In this document: positions 36,901 to 46,325 of the stretch, one piece after another
How the letters are laid out: every line of letters begins with the position of its first letter
Numbering within the stretch: the stretch's first letter is position 1
Assembly (NCBI GenBank): GCA_024103005.1
Contig: JAGFJA010000007.1
Location: 248,001 to 312,000, forward strand
Direction: 5' to 3'
Length of the DNA: 64,000 nt
From: Saprospiraceae bacterium
Lineage (GTDB): Bacteria > Bacteroidota > Bacteroidia > Chitinophagales > Saprospiraceae
Program-made: the position numbers and the translations under genes
The notes under the pieces: model-generated
Told to the model about the DNA's origin: nothing
Seen by the model: the letters and a program-made list of their open reading frames with translations, nothing else
The model's database searches: none

Positions 36901-39250
36901 GACTTTCGATATCTCCGGCAAAAACCGCGGTTACGCCGATCAATTCCTGCACATTGGGTGTCAAACCGGATATTTGATATGAATTGGTGTTGGAATTATC
37001 CACAAAAACCATCGTTGGGCCTACTTTCTTGTAAATCTTATATCCTGTGGCATTGGCTACAGCAGTCCAGGTCAGGTCGGCATATCCCTGACAGGGTATG
37101 GTTGCTGCCAAGCCGGAAGGTACACCGGAAATGGTAAAATCGGAAGATACATCCGTCGTCAGGCCGGAAGCCGAAATCCTTATCCGGGCTTGCTTGGTAT
37201 CGACATTGGGCATGGTATAGTTGTGATTTCTGGCTGTGGCTGCCTTATTGGTGATGGTGGACCAAGTGGCGCCGCCGTCGGTGGATATTTCCAGCAAGAA
37301 GGTGCCTGAGGGATCAACCGGGCTGTCCCATTGAATAATGACGGGTTCGCCTGCCTGATATTTTTCTTCACCGAAAGGTGCCTGAAGGTTGATATCCGGC
37401 GCTACTGTGCGATAGGTCAGGGCATACTGCTGGCTACCCACGACCGAGGTACCCTTGACACGGAGTGTATAGCTTCCGGAGGTTGGATTGATTATGGTTA
37501 CCTGTTCCAGGTTGTTGAGGTTGTCAACAGCCCTTTGGACCGGTTGCCCGATACCTGAAATAAACCAAGGCAAGGTGGTGCCGGAAGGTCCGATGACTTC
37601 GAGGTCGAGGTCGTTGACGAGCTGATTCAAAATAAGCGGATTGCCGGAAGGATCGGTCCAGGCGAGTGTCACTGCAAGTTTGGCAGTGCCGGAAGGAACG
37701 GTGATTGCGACATCCTGACTGTTGCCTTGTGAGATGGAAGTCAAAACATGGTTGCCATTGACTGCATGTCTGACAGCATTGTTAATATTAAGTTTGCCGT
37801 ATCCGGTAATAAAATCGGGACCTTCAGCGCCCAATTCGTCGGATGTATTGCATAGTATGGCTTTAATGAGGGCTGCAGGTGGGTAGGTGCCTCCGTGGGC
37901 TCCGGTATAAGCTTCCTGCATCAGAGCAACCGCTGCAGTAACGGATGGGGCTGCCATGCTCGTGCCCGAAGAGCCGGCATAAGCATTGCCATCGATACAG
38001 CTTGTGGCAGTGCCGATGGTGGATATCTCCGGTTTGAGGCGATTGTCATCCGTCGGTCCTTTGGATGTGTAGCTTGCGGGTGCAGTTCCTTCACCTGAGA
38101 TCAGAGCGCCTATGGCTATGGTATTCTTGGCACATTGAGGTCCGTCGGGAAGGTTGTTATAATTTCCGTTTGGTGGACAGCTTGTGGTGCCATAATTACC
38201 GGCGGCAAAGACGTGCAGCAGATCAGGATAAGTAACCGTACTGTTGTCACTCTCCTGACTGTAGATGTTGTAATCTCCCATCTGGGTGCAGTTGGGGGGA
38301 GCATCGAGGGTTGCATATGAGTTGTTGGTTACCCTCATATTGTTACCTGTATAATAAGAAGATGCATTGGTTATGATATTGAAAAAATCTTCATTGAGAA
38401 TGGAAGCTTCCGTAGCCAGACCTTTCCGTAAGGGGTTGAGCAAACCGGCACCGGCTTCTGTCCCTGCTGTATGAGCACTGTGATTTCCCCCGGTATAGAT
38501 ATTGAAATTGGTCACCCTGTCATTCAGGTCCACATGGTTGAAACTGCCGTTATCGCCATGTCCGATGGTTATTCCTGAGCCGTTGAGGCCTAATCCGCCT
38601 GCACTTGCTGATGCATTCACGCCTTGCACACCTTCAAAGGAGCGTTTCCTGTTATTGATTGGAAGAAAATTTTCCGTAGCAAGGGAAATATACTCGACAG
38701 CTTGTTCTTCTGCCAGCGTAATGAGCGTATTATGATCGACCAAGACATCGAAATAACTCCTTTCGGCGGTGATATGATCTCTTTGCTTGAGGGCGTCCGG
38801 TCTGAGCTGAATGACTGATGGAACGGTGAAGCCAGTATAACAAGCTACTCTGGCCCTTACTGCGCCTTTGAGGGATCTGTCCATGAGGAGAGGCTCAATT
38901 TTCAGTTCTCCGGGAATAAAAAACAATTCCTTTACATCTTTATCCATCCTCAGCTGTTCCAGACACTCCTTATTCGCCTTGATTATGAAGGTATGGTTGT
39001 CGATTTTGCTGAGATATTGAAAATCACACGTTGGCTTATTGATGGCTGAAATCGCCAGAGCATTGTCATTCCAGGAACACGCAACTACGAAGCTATTGCC
39101 CTCCAGTGTGGAGATTTTTTCGGAAATGGTAATCTTCGCCGGAATCTTGTATTGGCCGTATTTATAGGTAAACACACCATTTTTGACCTGCGCCGAACCA
39201 AGGGCTATGAAGAAAAACAATATAGCAGAGGTAAGTATAAGTCGCATCAT
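33998..39250 (-). CDS. Secreted subtilisin-like (S8) protease with T9SS sorting domain
   Basis: A 1750-residue protein with a signal peptide (1-20), a propeptide-like region (about 20-205), and an S8 domain with D233 (GHGDNGS), H260 (NHSAHTAGT), oxyanion N352 (AAGNYG) and S431 (GTSMAAPS). After a P-domain-like segment (residues about 500-620) come FN3 and Ig-like domains and MAM-like or jelly-roll segments. The final 80 residues (VSPNPVRNAPIKI, TDMNGQIVRT, LKPGVYILTVK) are a T9SS type A sorting domain, so the protease is displayed or released outside the outer membrane. It probably degrades extracellular protein. GC is higher than in flanking spacers. Confidence 0.93.
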   Translation of the reverse strand: MMRLILTSAILFFFIALGSAQVKNGVFTYKYGQYKIPAKITISEKISTLEGNSFVVACSWNDNALAISAINKPTCDFQYLSKIDNHTFIIKANKECLEQLRMDKDVKELFFIPGELKIEPLLMDRSLKGAVRARVACYTGFTVPSVIQLRPDALKQRDHITAERSYFDVLVDHNTLITLAEEQAVEYISLATENFLPINNRKRSFEGVQGVNASASAGGLGLNGSGITIGHGDNGSFNHVDLNDRVTNFNIYTGGNHSAHTAGTEAGAGLLNPLRKGLATEASILNEDFFNIITNASSYYTGNNMRVTNNSYATLDAPPNCTQMGDYNIYSQESDNSTVTYPDLLHVFAAGNYGTTSCPPNGNYNNLPDGPQCAKNTIAIGALISGEGTAPASYTSKGPTDDNRLKPEISTIGTATSCIDGNAYAGSSGTSMAAPSVTAAVALMQEAYTGAHGGTYPPAALIKAILCNTSDELGAEGPDFITGYGKLNINNAVRHAVNGNHVLTSISQGNSQDVAITVPSGTAKLAVTLAWTDPSGNPLILNQLVNDLDLEVIGPSGTTLPWFISGIGQPVQRAVDNLNNLEQVTIINPTSGSYTLRVKGTSVVGSQQYALTYRTVAPDINLQAPFGEEKYQAGEPVIIQWDSPVDPSGTFLLEISTDGGATWSTITNKAATARNHNYTMPNVDTKQARIRISASGLTTDVSSDFTISGVPSGLAATIPCQGYADLTWTAVANATGYKIYKKVGPTMVFVDNSNTNSYQISGLTPNVQELIGVTAVFAGDIESRRSTGIFVNAVGGACPWSNDMEMVSLLSPVSGRKYTSSELTTTQTVSIRLKNLGSSAASGFQVYYKINGGTAVIENYSGSIPSNTTADYTFTTTANLAGIGNYSIEAGIWGAPDAPLTANNVLTTIVKHVANDPVTLTQDLNTTYKIDFESAASATYVQSYFAMDGIPMFDFVAQSNDSRARTYITAGISQSGSKALSLDSKTIGTLAVNDAIMTVNLSNYTGSGIVLFDFSYLNHDASLSVNDTVWIRGNDNATWLPLYALVPNQAAPGIYKNVYGLNLTTFLQNAGQSLSSSTQIRFGQSGNGQIVSRSALQGYSFDDIYLHLVTIDAALTQIISPARKACESGSNALITMQIDNNSQTSLSGVQAWYKVNNNAIQGPFPVGTIAANSNLQFSFPPVDFSAYTDYTLNVWINESSDNYLLNDTIKDYKFHNSPLISTFPHLQTFEADQGGWYAYGQNSSWAWGTPAKVKINKAANGSKAWTTSLTGPYNNLETSYLESPCFDLSGFSSDPMISFSMANEIETNYDKAWLEVSGDGVTWIKLGSLNSGVNWYNKQAYWDNALSYYHVASHTIPRSQLGNAISVSFRFVLVTDQGLGMEGLAIDDIHIFEPKSIYTGSNQTVTVSPSGSGWTDVYSGQNIIASLRPNNGQTMGNTDVAVYFNPSNDQRHDLSQYYLDRNFTVIPTNPISSGTVTVRLYFTDEEVNKSRNAPSGYDKPTDAYELGVTQLSSANDDGIYGNEADPEVKYFSCLNTQTTPYNTGYYIDFDVTGFSEFYLNPGGPNNNQPLPLKILSFDASALSERHAVKLSYRLAGGVNVRSVAIERSTDGRFSNTHIVVSSKYTEEPQTLIDEGVPLSGNVYYRLKITDNDGTVSYSFVRVVNLSDELMVQVSPNPVRNAPIKILISGNRYGQSTYAELTDMNGQIVRTAKWESGVEMVYMNTADLKPGVYILTVKAGDILKQVKVVVT

Positions 39251-39725
39251 GACATGATATATTTTTTATAAAATTAAAAATATTTTAGTGTAAATCAACA
39301 AGATTTGAGGGAAAATTTGGATTTCGTGCAGTTTCGAGCCAATCGACAAGAGAGCACTGAAACAATGTTTGCAACATTCTATAATTGAGCTCATTAGATG
39401 CAGATAGGAGTAATGGAGGCATAGAATTAAAAAAGTATTCGAAGTTAAATATGAACCCAAAATTCAAATGAATCATATTTATTCACAGCAATGGAAAAAT
39501 ATAAATTAATGTCAGGGTACCAATGCTCTGCTGATTTTAATGAATAATCATTTCATTTTAATCGTTTATACGGAATGCTCACTGAAAAGTGGTAAACTTG
39601 CATAATTTTTAAATGATGACTAAAATCGGGTGGCTAAGGATGTTATGAATACAGCAGGATTAAGAAAGTCAGGAAGGGTCTTTTAGATTCCCTATCTACT
39701 TTTCCCGATTTCGTTTAGATGATGA
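39251..39725. other. Gene-free stretch before the E1 gene
   Basis: Short minus-strand frames (about 63 residues each at 39266-39476) have no family or promoter. A TAAACTTG at 39593-39600, one mismatch from the -7 consensus, is a weak promoter candidate for the next gene. Confidence 0.4.
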
Positions 39726-41717
39726 ATGGCTCCTGTTGAATCATGTGAATTTAAGCCCGGCTCTCGTCATTATTTAGTAGAAAGGTGTATGGATTTTTCG
39801 AAAGCAATTTTTATAAGAGAATTTGAGACGATGTTACTTGCCTTGTTTGCCCAGGGCAAGCTGAATGGAACTGTCCATACCTGCGTTGGTCAGGAAACGA
39901 TCCCTTTAGCAATTGCGCCCTTTACAATCAAAGGCGACATGGTTTTTTCCAATCATCGGGGTCATGGCCACTTTCTGGCTTTTGGTGGAAGTTCAAAATT
40001 TCTTCTGGCAGAAGTTCTTGGAAAAAAGTGTGGAGTAAGCGGAGGCATCGGTGGTAGTCAGCATCTTTATGCTGATAACTTTATAAGCAATGGCATTCAG
40101 GCCGGTTTGACTCCTGCAGCAGTCGGTTATGCTTATGTAAATAAACTGAAGGAGAACAAGAATATTTCCCTTGTTTTCGTAGGCGATGGCACCCTTGGAG
40201 AAGGCCTTTTATATGAATCCCTCAATATGGCGGCTATTTATGAAGTGCCTGTTTTATTTGTATTGGAGAACAACGGATATGCACAGTCCACACCGTTTGC
40301 CATGATTAAGCGGGGGGAATTGCGCCAGCGGATAGAAGGATTCGGAGTATCATACGTAAATACATCTATCTGGTCCGACGACCTTGAAAGTGTAGCCGAA
40401 GAGGCTGTAAATGCCTGCAGGTCGGGCAAGCCGGTTTTTTTGGAGATAGGATGCTACCGACTCAATTCTCACTCCAAAGGCGACGACAATCGTGCTCCTG
40501 CAGAAATAAAAATGTATCACGAGAAAGATCCTATTCACCGGTTTGAACTGGAATTTCCCGTAGATGCTGAGGCTTTTCGCACAGAGGCCAAAATACGGCT
40601 GACAGCTGAGTTGGAAGAAGTTGATTTAGCGGAAGACCTGAAATCTATGCCCCGGCATGAATATATCTATTACCAACCGGTAAAGTGGTCCGCTTTGCAG
40701 GATAGTCAACCTCATCGTATAAATAAACTGATAAACCTTAGCTTGTCTCGTCTCCTCGATAATCCGGCTTCGCTCATGTTAGGAGAAGATATTATGGATA
40801 CAACACCATATACACCCGGAATGTATGGAGGTGCGTTTAAGGTTTCTGCAGGACTGAGCAGTCGGTTTCCGGGCAGGGTTATCAATACGCCTATTGCAGA
40901 AGCATCTGTCGTTGGATTTGCCCTGGGTGCTGCTCTTAATGGGTATAGGGCTGTTTCAGAAATAATGTTTGGCGATTTTCTGTCACTTGGCTTTGATCAG
41001 CTTTTGCAACAGGTCTCCAAGATTCCTGAAATGTATGGACGCAAAATCTCATTGCCCATGATAATAAGGACTCCGATGGGCGGACGAAGGGGTTATGGTC
41101 CTACACATTCACAAAATATCGAGAAACATTTTATGTTTTTGCCAAATATCAGGATGCTTGCACTCAATACCTTTGTAAATCCGGTGAAGATCTTCGAATG
41201 CATAGAATCCGCTGAAGACCAACCTGTTATCCTGATTGAAGATAAGATTGGATATACCAGGCAACTATTTGACTTCCACATTCGGGGATACAAGGTATTT
41301 CAATCTGATGAAGAATTCCCGACATTGATTTTCCGACCGGAAGCTATTCGCCCCAATGTTACCATATTCTGCTATGGCGGTATGGCGGATGAGGTTACGG
41401 CTGCACTGGAAGAGATGCTTGTTGAGGATGTTTATCCGGAGATAATTTGCCCGGTTTCATTGTCCCCATTGAATATTTATCCATTGACGGAGAGTATCCG
41501 ATCTACAGACAGATTGTGTATCGTGGAAGAGGGTTCGAAATTTGGTGCAATTTCTTCAGAAATTTTGGCATATATTTTGACGCATAAAATACAATTGGAT
41601 AAAGTATTCCGCTGGTCCAATGAAAGTATCATACCTTGCAGCAGAAAAGGAGAGCAAACGGTGATACCCAACAGGAACAATATTTTATCAAAAATTGTGA
41701 AATTTGTACATGATTAA
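39726..41717 (+). CDS. Fused 2-oxoacid dehydrogenase E1 alpha-beta (TPP enzyme)
   Basis: A 663-residue fusion. Residues about 20-320 are E1 alpha, with the TPP/Mg motif GDG (153-155) to ENN (181-183) and HRGHGHFLA; residues about 330-655 are E1 beta (LMLGEDI, INTPIAEASVVGFALGAA, GDFLSLGFDQ, THSQNIEKHF). E1 decarboxylates a 2-oxoacid and transfers the acyl group to a lipoyl arm. Fused E1 subunits occur in branched-chain and acetoin-type enzymes. The stop overlaps the next start by eight bases, and the next protein carries the lipoyl domain, so the two act together. No E3 gene is in the window. ATG 39726 is used; 39789 is an alternative start. Confidence 0.9.
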   Translation: MAPVESCEFKPGSRHYLVERCMDFSKAIFIREFETMLLALFAQGKLNGTVHTCVGQETIPLAIAPFTIKGDMVFSNHRGHGHFLAFGGSSKFLLAEVLGKKCGVSGGIGGSQHLYADNFISNGIQAGLTPAAVGYAYVNKLKENKNISLVFVGDGTLGEGLLYESLNMAAIYEVPVLFVLENNGYAQSTPFAMIKRGELRQRIEGFGVSYVNTSIWSDDLESVAEEAVNACRSGKPVFLEIGCYRLNSHSKGDDNRAPAEIKMYHEKDPIHRFELEFPVDAEAFRTEAKIRLTAELEEVDLAEDLKSMPRHEYIYYQPVKWSALQDSQPHRINKLINLSLSRLLDNPASLMLGEDIMDTTPYTPGMYGGAFKVSAGLSSRFPGRVINTPIAEASVVGFALGAALNGYRAVSEIMFGDFLSLGFDQLLQQVSKIPEMYGRKISLPMIIRTPMGGRRGYGPTHSQNIEKHFMFLPNIRMLALNTFVNPVKIFECIESAEDQPVILIEDKIGYTRQLFDFHIRGYKVFQSDEEFPTLIFRPEAIRPNVTIFCYGGMADEVTAALEEMLVEDVYPEIICPVSLSPLNIYPLTESIRSTDRLCIVEEGSKFGAISSEILAYILTHKIQLDKVFRWSNESIIPCSRKGEQTVIPNRNNILSKIVKFVHD

Positions 41718-42858
41718 ACTGAGGATTGAACAGATCAATGTAAGTGATGACACGTATGTACTCACTGCAGTGTATGCGGAAGATGGCGGGCAAGTGCGGA
41801 AAGGAGATTTGGTGTTTTCATACGAATCTTCCAAGTCTGATAAAGATGTAGAAGCCGGGGAGGACGGCTATATTTACTTTAATCCATCAGTAACCTTGCA
41901 TGCGGCATACAGTACCAATACGGTGATTGCCATCATTTCACATGTGAAAACAAAACCATCGTCTGATGTATTCGAATCGGAGAAATCAGGAAATCTGCCC
42001 TCCTCGAAAAATGGAGATAGAATTATTTCAAAAAAAGCCCTCGCCCTCATAGAAGAACATGGAATTGACAGCAGCTTAATTTCCGGGGAAATTGTCAGTG
42101 AAGAGATGGTACTTGAATTTTTGAATAGTCAAAAACAATCCGTATCTATTCAGAGTATGTCTTATTATTATGACCGCAAGATAGAAACTAAAACCGGACT
42201 GGCTGTCATCGGTGCGGGGAAAGCAGCACTGCAATTGCTGGATGCAGTATATTCCGCAGGGAAGCATCAGGTTACTGTATTTTATGATGGGAAGGCAGAG
42301 TTAATTGGCAAAGAATTAATGGGTAAGCCGATTAAATCCATGGATATAGACACCATCCTGCAAGACTTTAAAAACGGGATGTTTGAAGAAATTATCGTTT
42401 CATTTTCAGGCAATATCAAGGAAAGGAGACGATGGTTTGATATCCTGAAAAGCCATCAATTAAAATTGGGTAATGTCATTCATGCAACCGCTTATATCGG
42501 ATTGAATGCACAAATGGGCGAGGGAAATATCCTGTTTGCCTTTACACGAGTCGGACCATTTGCACAAATAGGTGACAACAATGTTCTGTCATCATATTGC
42601 AGTATAGAACATCATAACATCCTGGGCAGCCATAACACCTTTGGTCCCACCGTTGTGTTTTCGGGGAGTTGCACCATAGGTGATGAAATAAAATTCGGAA
42701 CGGGAATTTTTGTTGAACCTAATATCTCCATTGGCTCAGAAAGTATCATTTCATCCGGAAGCATTGTCCAAAAAAATATTCCTCCAATGAGTGTCATACG
42801 AAACAAAACCGTTTTTGAAATAAAATCATTACATAGAAAAGAACATCCGGAAGGCTGA
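41710..42858 (+). CDS. Lipoyl domain - E3-binding-like domain - NeuD/PglD-type sugar acyltransferase fusion
   Basis: A 382-residue protein from ATG 41710. Residues 1-78 fold like a lipoyl domain: DGGQVRKGDLVFSYESSKS, with Lys42 at the lipoylated position. Residues about 104-138 (RIISKKALALIEEHGIDSS, ISGEIVSEEMVLEFL) resemble the peripheral E3/E1-binding domain. Residues about 162-245 match PglD_N (GLAVIGAGKAALQLLDAV), and about 250-365 are a left-handed beta-helix of hexapeptide repeats with an acceptor His in CSIEHHNILG. The E2 catalytic core (HxxxDG) is absent. PglD/NeuD enzymes acylate amino sugars of surface glycans. Paired with the E1 gene, this suggests direct acyl transfer from lipoyl-lysine to a sugar, an inference. 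Confidence 0.85.
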   Translation: MIKLRIEQINVSDDTYVLTAVYAEDGGQVRKGDLVFSYESSKSDKDVEAGEDGYIYFNPSVTLHAAYSTNTVIAIISHVKTKPSSDVFESEKSGNLPSSKNGDRIISKKALALIEEHGIDSSLISGEIVSEEMVLEFLNSQKQSVSIQSMSYYYDRKIETKTGLAVIGAGKAALQLLDAVYSAGKHQVTVFYDGKAELIGKELMGKPIKSMDIDTILQDFKNGMFEEIIVSFSGNIKERRRWFDILKSHQLKLGNVIHATAYIGLNAQMGEGNILFAFTRVGPFAQIGDNNVLSSYCSIEHHNILGSHNTFGPTVVFSGSCTIGDEIKFGTGIFVEPNISIGSESIISSGSIVQKNIPPMSVIRNKTVFEIKSLHRKEHPEG

Positions 42859-43485
42859 TTCTGAATTTTTATAAAATTCCTGTTTTCTCTTATATTAATT
42901 ACGAAAGTTTCAGAGGTAATAACTATAAATTATCATATTTTTTCATGTTGTTAATTATTTATATTTTAACTTAAATTGTTGGATGTAAATAGTTTGTGTT
43001 ATTGTATATGCTCTGAATATATTCTATCTGTAATGCAATGTCGATTAGTTAGAATAATCATGTAGAAAAAAGGTCTAAAGTATGAAAGAGCTTGAAAGAC
43101 TATCGTCCGTTTGATGAGCTGCCGCTCGTTTGCCGGACCTAACAGTTAAGCCAAACAATATTGTCAAAAAATAGTGTAACTATCAAGCAATGAAGTACAA
43201 GCACTCTCAAACCAAATTCCGGAATTTTATCGTTATTAAAAAACCTCAGTAAAAGCATATATCAATAGGAATGACATTTGTCTTCGATGACTTCTCATAT
43301 GGAATTCCGGTTTTTCTTTTAATTGGATTCTGCAGATTGTATTTTGCTAATCTGCTACTAATTTAATAATTTTATTCCCGGATCTGAATCATTGATGTTC
43401 TGAATAGTCCGGAATATTGATATTTTAGAAAATTTTTTTCAAAATTCCTTTCAGATAAGGAGTTTGTCCTCAAAATACATAGGTA
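42859..43485. other. Gene-free stretch
   Basis: No gene, RNA or clear hairpin was recognised between the acyltransferase and acs. It is AT-rich with stops in all frames; a 131-residue minus-strand frame at 43372-43767 mostly overlaps acs and is judged a shadow. Confidence 0.45.
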
Positions 43486-45393
43486 ATGGGAAGGTATAAG
43501 ATAAAGGATCTTAGTCACTATTTTAAACAGTATAAGAAATCGGTGAAAAACCCGGTCCGCTTCTGGGATAAGATTGCATCTGATCATTTTGAATGGCATC
43601 AGCGGTGGAGTAATGTACTTGATTTTGATATGAAGGAAGCACGTTTTGAGTGGTTTAAAGATGCCAAACTGAATATAACCATTAATTGCATAGATCGGCA
43701 TTTGAAAAAGAAGGGGGATCAGGTTGCTATTATTTTTGAGCCAAATAATGTAGATGAAGAAGTTCAAAACATTACTTATAAAGAACTTTATGCACGTGTC
43801 GCTAAAATGGCAAATGTTCTGACTGAAATGGGTATTTCCAAGGGAGACAGAGTTTGTATCTATCTGCCTATGATACCTGAACTGGCTGTCTCTTTACTGG
43901 CCTGTGCCAGGATAGGTGCCGTGCATTCTGTTGTATTTGCCGGATTTTCTTCTGTTGCCTTGTCCACCCGGATTAATGACTGTGACTGTAAGTTGTTAAT
44001 CACTGCTGATGGCGGATTTAGGGGAAGTAAGGTAATTGATTTAAAGCAAATTGCTGATGAGGCTCTCAAAAGTTGTCCCGGAATTAAAGATGTTTTGGTA
44101 GTAAAGCGTACGCATCAGCCTGTTTCAATGACGCCCGACAGGGATTATTGGTTACAACCGCTTCTGGATGAAGCTGCTGCAATGCATGTAGCGGAAGTGA
44201 TGGATGCGGAAGATCCCCTTTTTATACTATATACCTCCGGCAGTACGGGTAAGCCGAAGGGTATGCTGCATACGACAGCCGGATACATGGTTTATATGGG
44301 TTATACCTTTAAAAATGTATTTGCTTTCAAGAAAGGTGATATTTACTGGTGTACTGCAGATATCGGATGGATTACGGGGCATAGCTATATTGTTTACGGA
44401 CCACTGCTCAATGGTGCCACTACCGTTCTCTTTGAAGGAATTCCATCCTATCCGGATCACGGACGGTTCTGGGACGTAATTCAGAAACATAAGGTAAACA
44501 TATTTTATACAGCCCCGACAGCAATCAGGGCCCTGGCAAAAGAATCAGCTGCCTATTTCGAAAACCGTGATTTGTCCAGCCTCAAAGTCATCGGTTCCGT
44601 CGGAGAACCTATTAATGAAGAAGCCTGGAAATGGTATTATGAAAATATCGGTCGCAGACGGTGTCCACTGGTGGATACCTGGTGGCAGACAGAGACAGGT
44701 GGTATTATGATCAGTCCGCTTGCTTTTGTAACACCTACCAAACCAAGTCATGCAACTTTGCCCTTACCCGGAATCCAGCCGGCATTAATGGATGAACTGG
44801 GGAATGAAATTCATGGTAATCTGGTGTCAGGCAATCTTTGTATCAAGTTCCCATGGCCGGGAATGGCCAGAACGATCTACGGAAATCATCAGAGGTATAT
44901 CGACACTTATTTTAGTACGTATCCCGGAAGATATTTTTCAGGTGATGGTGCCCTGAGGGATGAGACAGGCTACTATCGTATTACAGGCAGGGTAGATGAT
45001 ATTGTGATAGTATCCGGACATAACCTGGGGACTGCGCCTTTAGAAGACCTGATCAATTCCCATCCCAGCGTCGCTGAAAGTGCCATTGTAGGTTTTCCGC
45101 ATGACATAAAGGGCAATGCACTGTACGGCTTTGTTATTTTGAAGGAAGAAGCAGGAAATAGTGATGGTGATGAAATCAGAAAGGAAATAAATCAATTGAT
45201 ATCGGATAACATCGGGCCGATAGCCAAGCTGGATAAAATTCAATTTGTTCAAGGTCTTCCTAAGACACGAAGCGGGAAGATCATGAGGCGAATTTTACGC
45301 AAGATTGCTGAAAATGAACTGAATAGCCTGGGAGATACATCCACCCTCCTCAACCCTGAAGTCGTGGATAATATTATGAGTAACAGGCTGTAA
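43486..45393 (+). CDS. acs: Acetyl-CoA synthetase (acetate--CoA ligase)
   Basis: A 635-residue AMP-forming ligase. The N-terminal FWDKIASDHFEWHQRW is the ACAS_N motif; YTSGSTGKPKG is the P-loop; ADIGWITGHSYIVYGPL and DTWWQTETGG are the Acs signatures for acetate and AMP; the C-terminal KTRSGKIMRR carries the catalytic Lys that is often acetylated. It converts acetate, ATP and CoA to acetyl-CoA. Length is slightly below the E. coli 652. It is alone on its strand and converges with the TrpC-like gene after 19 bases. Confidence 0.95.
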   Translation: MGRYKIKDLSHYFKQYKKSVKNPVRFWDKIASDHFEWHQRWSNVLDFDMKEARFEWFKDAKLNITINCIDRHLKKKGDQVAIIFEPNNVDEEVQNITYKELYARVAKMANVLTEMGISKGDRVCIYLPMIPELAVSLLACARIGAVHSVVFAGFSSVALSTRINDCDCKLLITADGGFRGSKVIDLKQIADEALKSCPGIKDVLVVKRTHQPVSMTPDRDYWLQPLLDEAAAMHVAEVMDAEDPLFILYTSGSTGKPKGMLHTTAGYMVYMGYTFKNVFAFKKGDIYWCTADIGWITGHSYIVYGPLLNGATTVLFEGIPSYPDHGRFWDVIQKHKVNIFYTAPTAIRALAKESAAYFENRDLSSLKVIGSVGEPINEEAWKWYYENIGRRRCPLVDTWWQTETGGIMISPLAFVTPTKPSHATLPLPGIQPALMDELGNEIHGNLVSGNLCIKFPWPGMARTIYGNHQRYIDTYFSTYPGRYFSGDGALRDETGYYRITGRVDDIVIVSGHNLGTAPLEDLINSHPSVAESAIVGFPHDIKGNALYGFVILKEEAGNSDGDEIRKEINQLISDNIGPIAKLDKIQFVQGLPKTRSGKIMRRILRKIAENELNSLGDTSTLLNPEVVDNIMSNRL

Positions 45394-45412
45394 GGACAAA
45401 TAATCTGTTAAA

Positions 45413-46198
45413 TTAAAATATTCCGGTATGATGAGTCAATTCGGCTAATTTATTGCTGATATCTTCCGATTGCAAAATAGATTTTCCGATTATGACGCCA
45501 TCATAGCCCAAGTCAAGCAGAGATTCTATTTCAGAGTGACTTTGAATTCCCCCTGAGGAAATTTTTACTTTATTATGCGGAAGTGAGGGAAAAATATTGA
45601 CAGATTGGTTTATTCCGCCGAATGTGTTGTCCGGATAATAGTTGCTTACACAAATAATGTCTGCATTTGGATGTAGCTTAGCTACGTTACTTTGGACATT
45701 TAACTGCAATATAACTTCCATATCCAATATATGAGCCAATTGAATAAAAGCATCCAATTTTTCATTATCCAGAACAGAGACTTCCATAAAAACAGCATCT
45801 GCCCCCATAGCTCTTGCTTCCACTATTTGGTATGGATCTATGATGAGATCTTTATAGATCATCGGAATGGTTGGAAAGAGTTGTTTTGACTGATACAGGT
45901 CATTTACCTTGCCACCATAATTGACTTCATCCATATTGAAAGCGATGGCAGTAGCCTTTCCCTGAATCATCTCGGCGACTATGACGGGGGCATTGGTTTC
46001 ATCGCTGTGGAATTTGTTTTGTCCTTCTTTGCGTTTAAATTCAACGATTATGTGTGATTTGAGTGGATTGACCAGCGATTCGGCCAGGGAAACTGTCGGC
46101 GGTGCGTCAAATGTCATTTGCTCAAGGACTTCGATGGGAGTCAATTTCTCCTTTTTTATGATTTCGGCAACCTTGTCTTCAAGGATGTTATTCAGCAT
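45413..46198 (-). CDS. Indole-3-glycerol phosphate synthase-like protein, altered active site
   Basis: A 261-residue (beta/alpha)8 protein clearly related to TrpC: VEFKRKEG (E53, K55) and YKDLIIDPYQIVEARAMGADAV (K116). But Gln165 replaces the usual catalytic Glu of the L(V)EIH motif (Asn167 replaces its His) and Ser215 replaces the Glu of the SESGI motif. Asn186 appears kept. TrpC closes CdRP to indole-3-glycerol phosphate; loss of both glutamates suggests another activity or a non-catalytic role. No other trp gene adjoins it; TrpB2 is 12 kb away. Assignment to family is firm, function is open. Confidence 0.75.
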   Translation of the reverse strand: MLNNILEDKVAEIIKKEKLTPIEVLEQMTFDAPPTVSLAESLVNPLKSHIIVEFKRKEGQNKFHSDETNAPVIVAEMIQGKATAIAFNMDEVNYGGKVNDLYQSKQLFPTIPMIYKDLIIDPYQIVEARAMGADAVFMEVSVLDNEKLDAFIQLAHILDMEVILQLNVQSNVAKLHPNADIICVSNYYPDNTFGGINQSVNIFPSLPHNKVKISSGGIQSHSEIESLLDLGYDGVIIGKSILQSEDISNKLAELTHHTGIF

Positions 46199-46325
46199 AG
46201 TGTTAAATCAATAGGTAATAAATAAGGTCATAAAGATAGCCAATTCCGGAAAAGTAAATTATCTGCCCTTGATTTGTATAGGCTCCGGCACAAAATAATA
46301 GGTAAATCGGATTGCTTAGATAGAT

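Noticed and set aside
39726-42858. Standard branched-chain or acetoin dehydrogenase operon
   Set aside because: No E3 gene and no E2 catalytic core; the second protein ends in a left-handed beta-helix acyltransferase instead.
43372-43767. 131-residue minus-strand frame overlapping the start of acs
   Set aside because: Mostly antisense to the firmly identified acs; sequence is hydrophobic without family.
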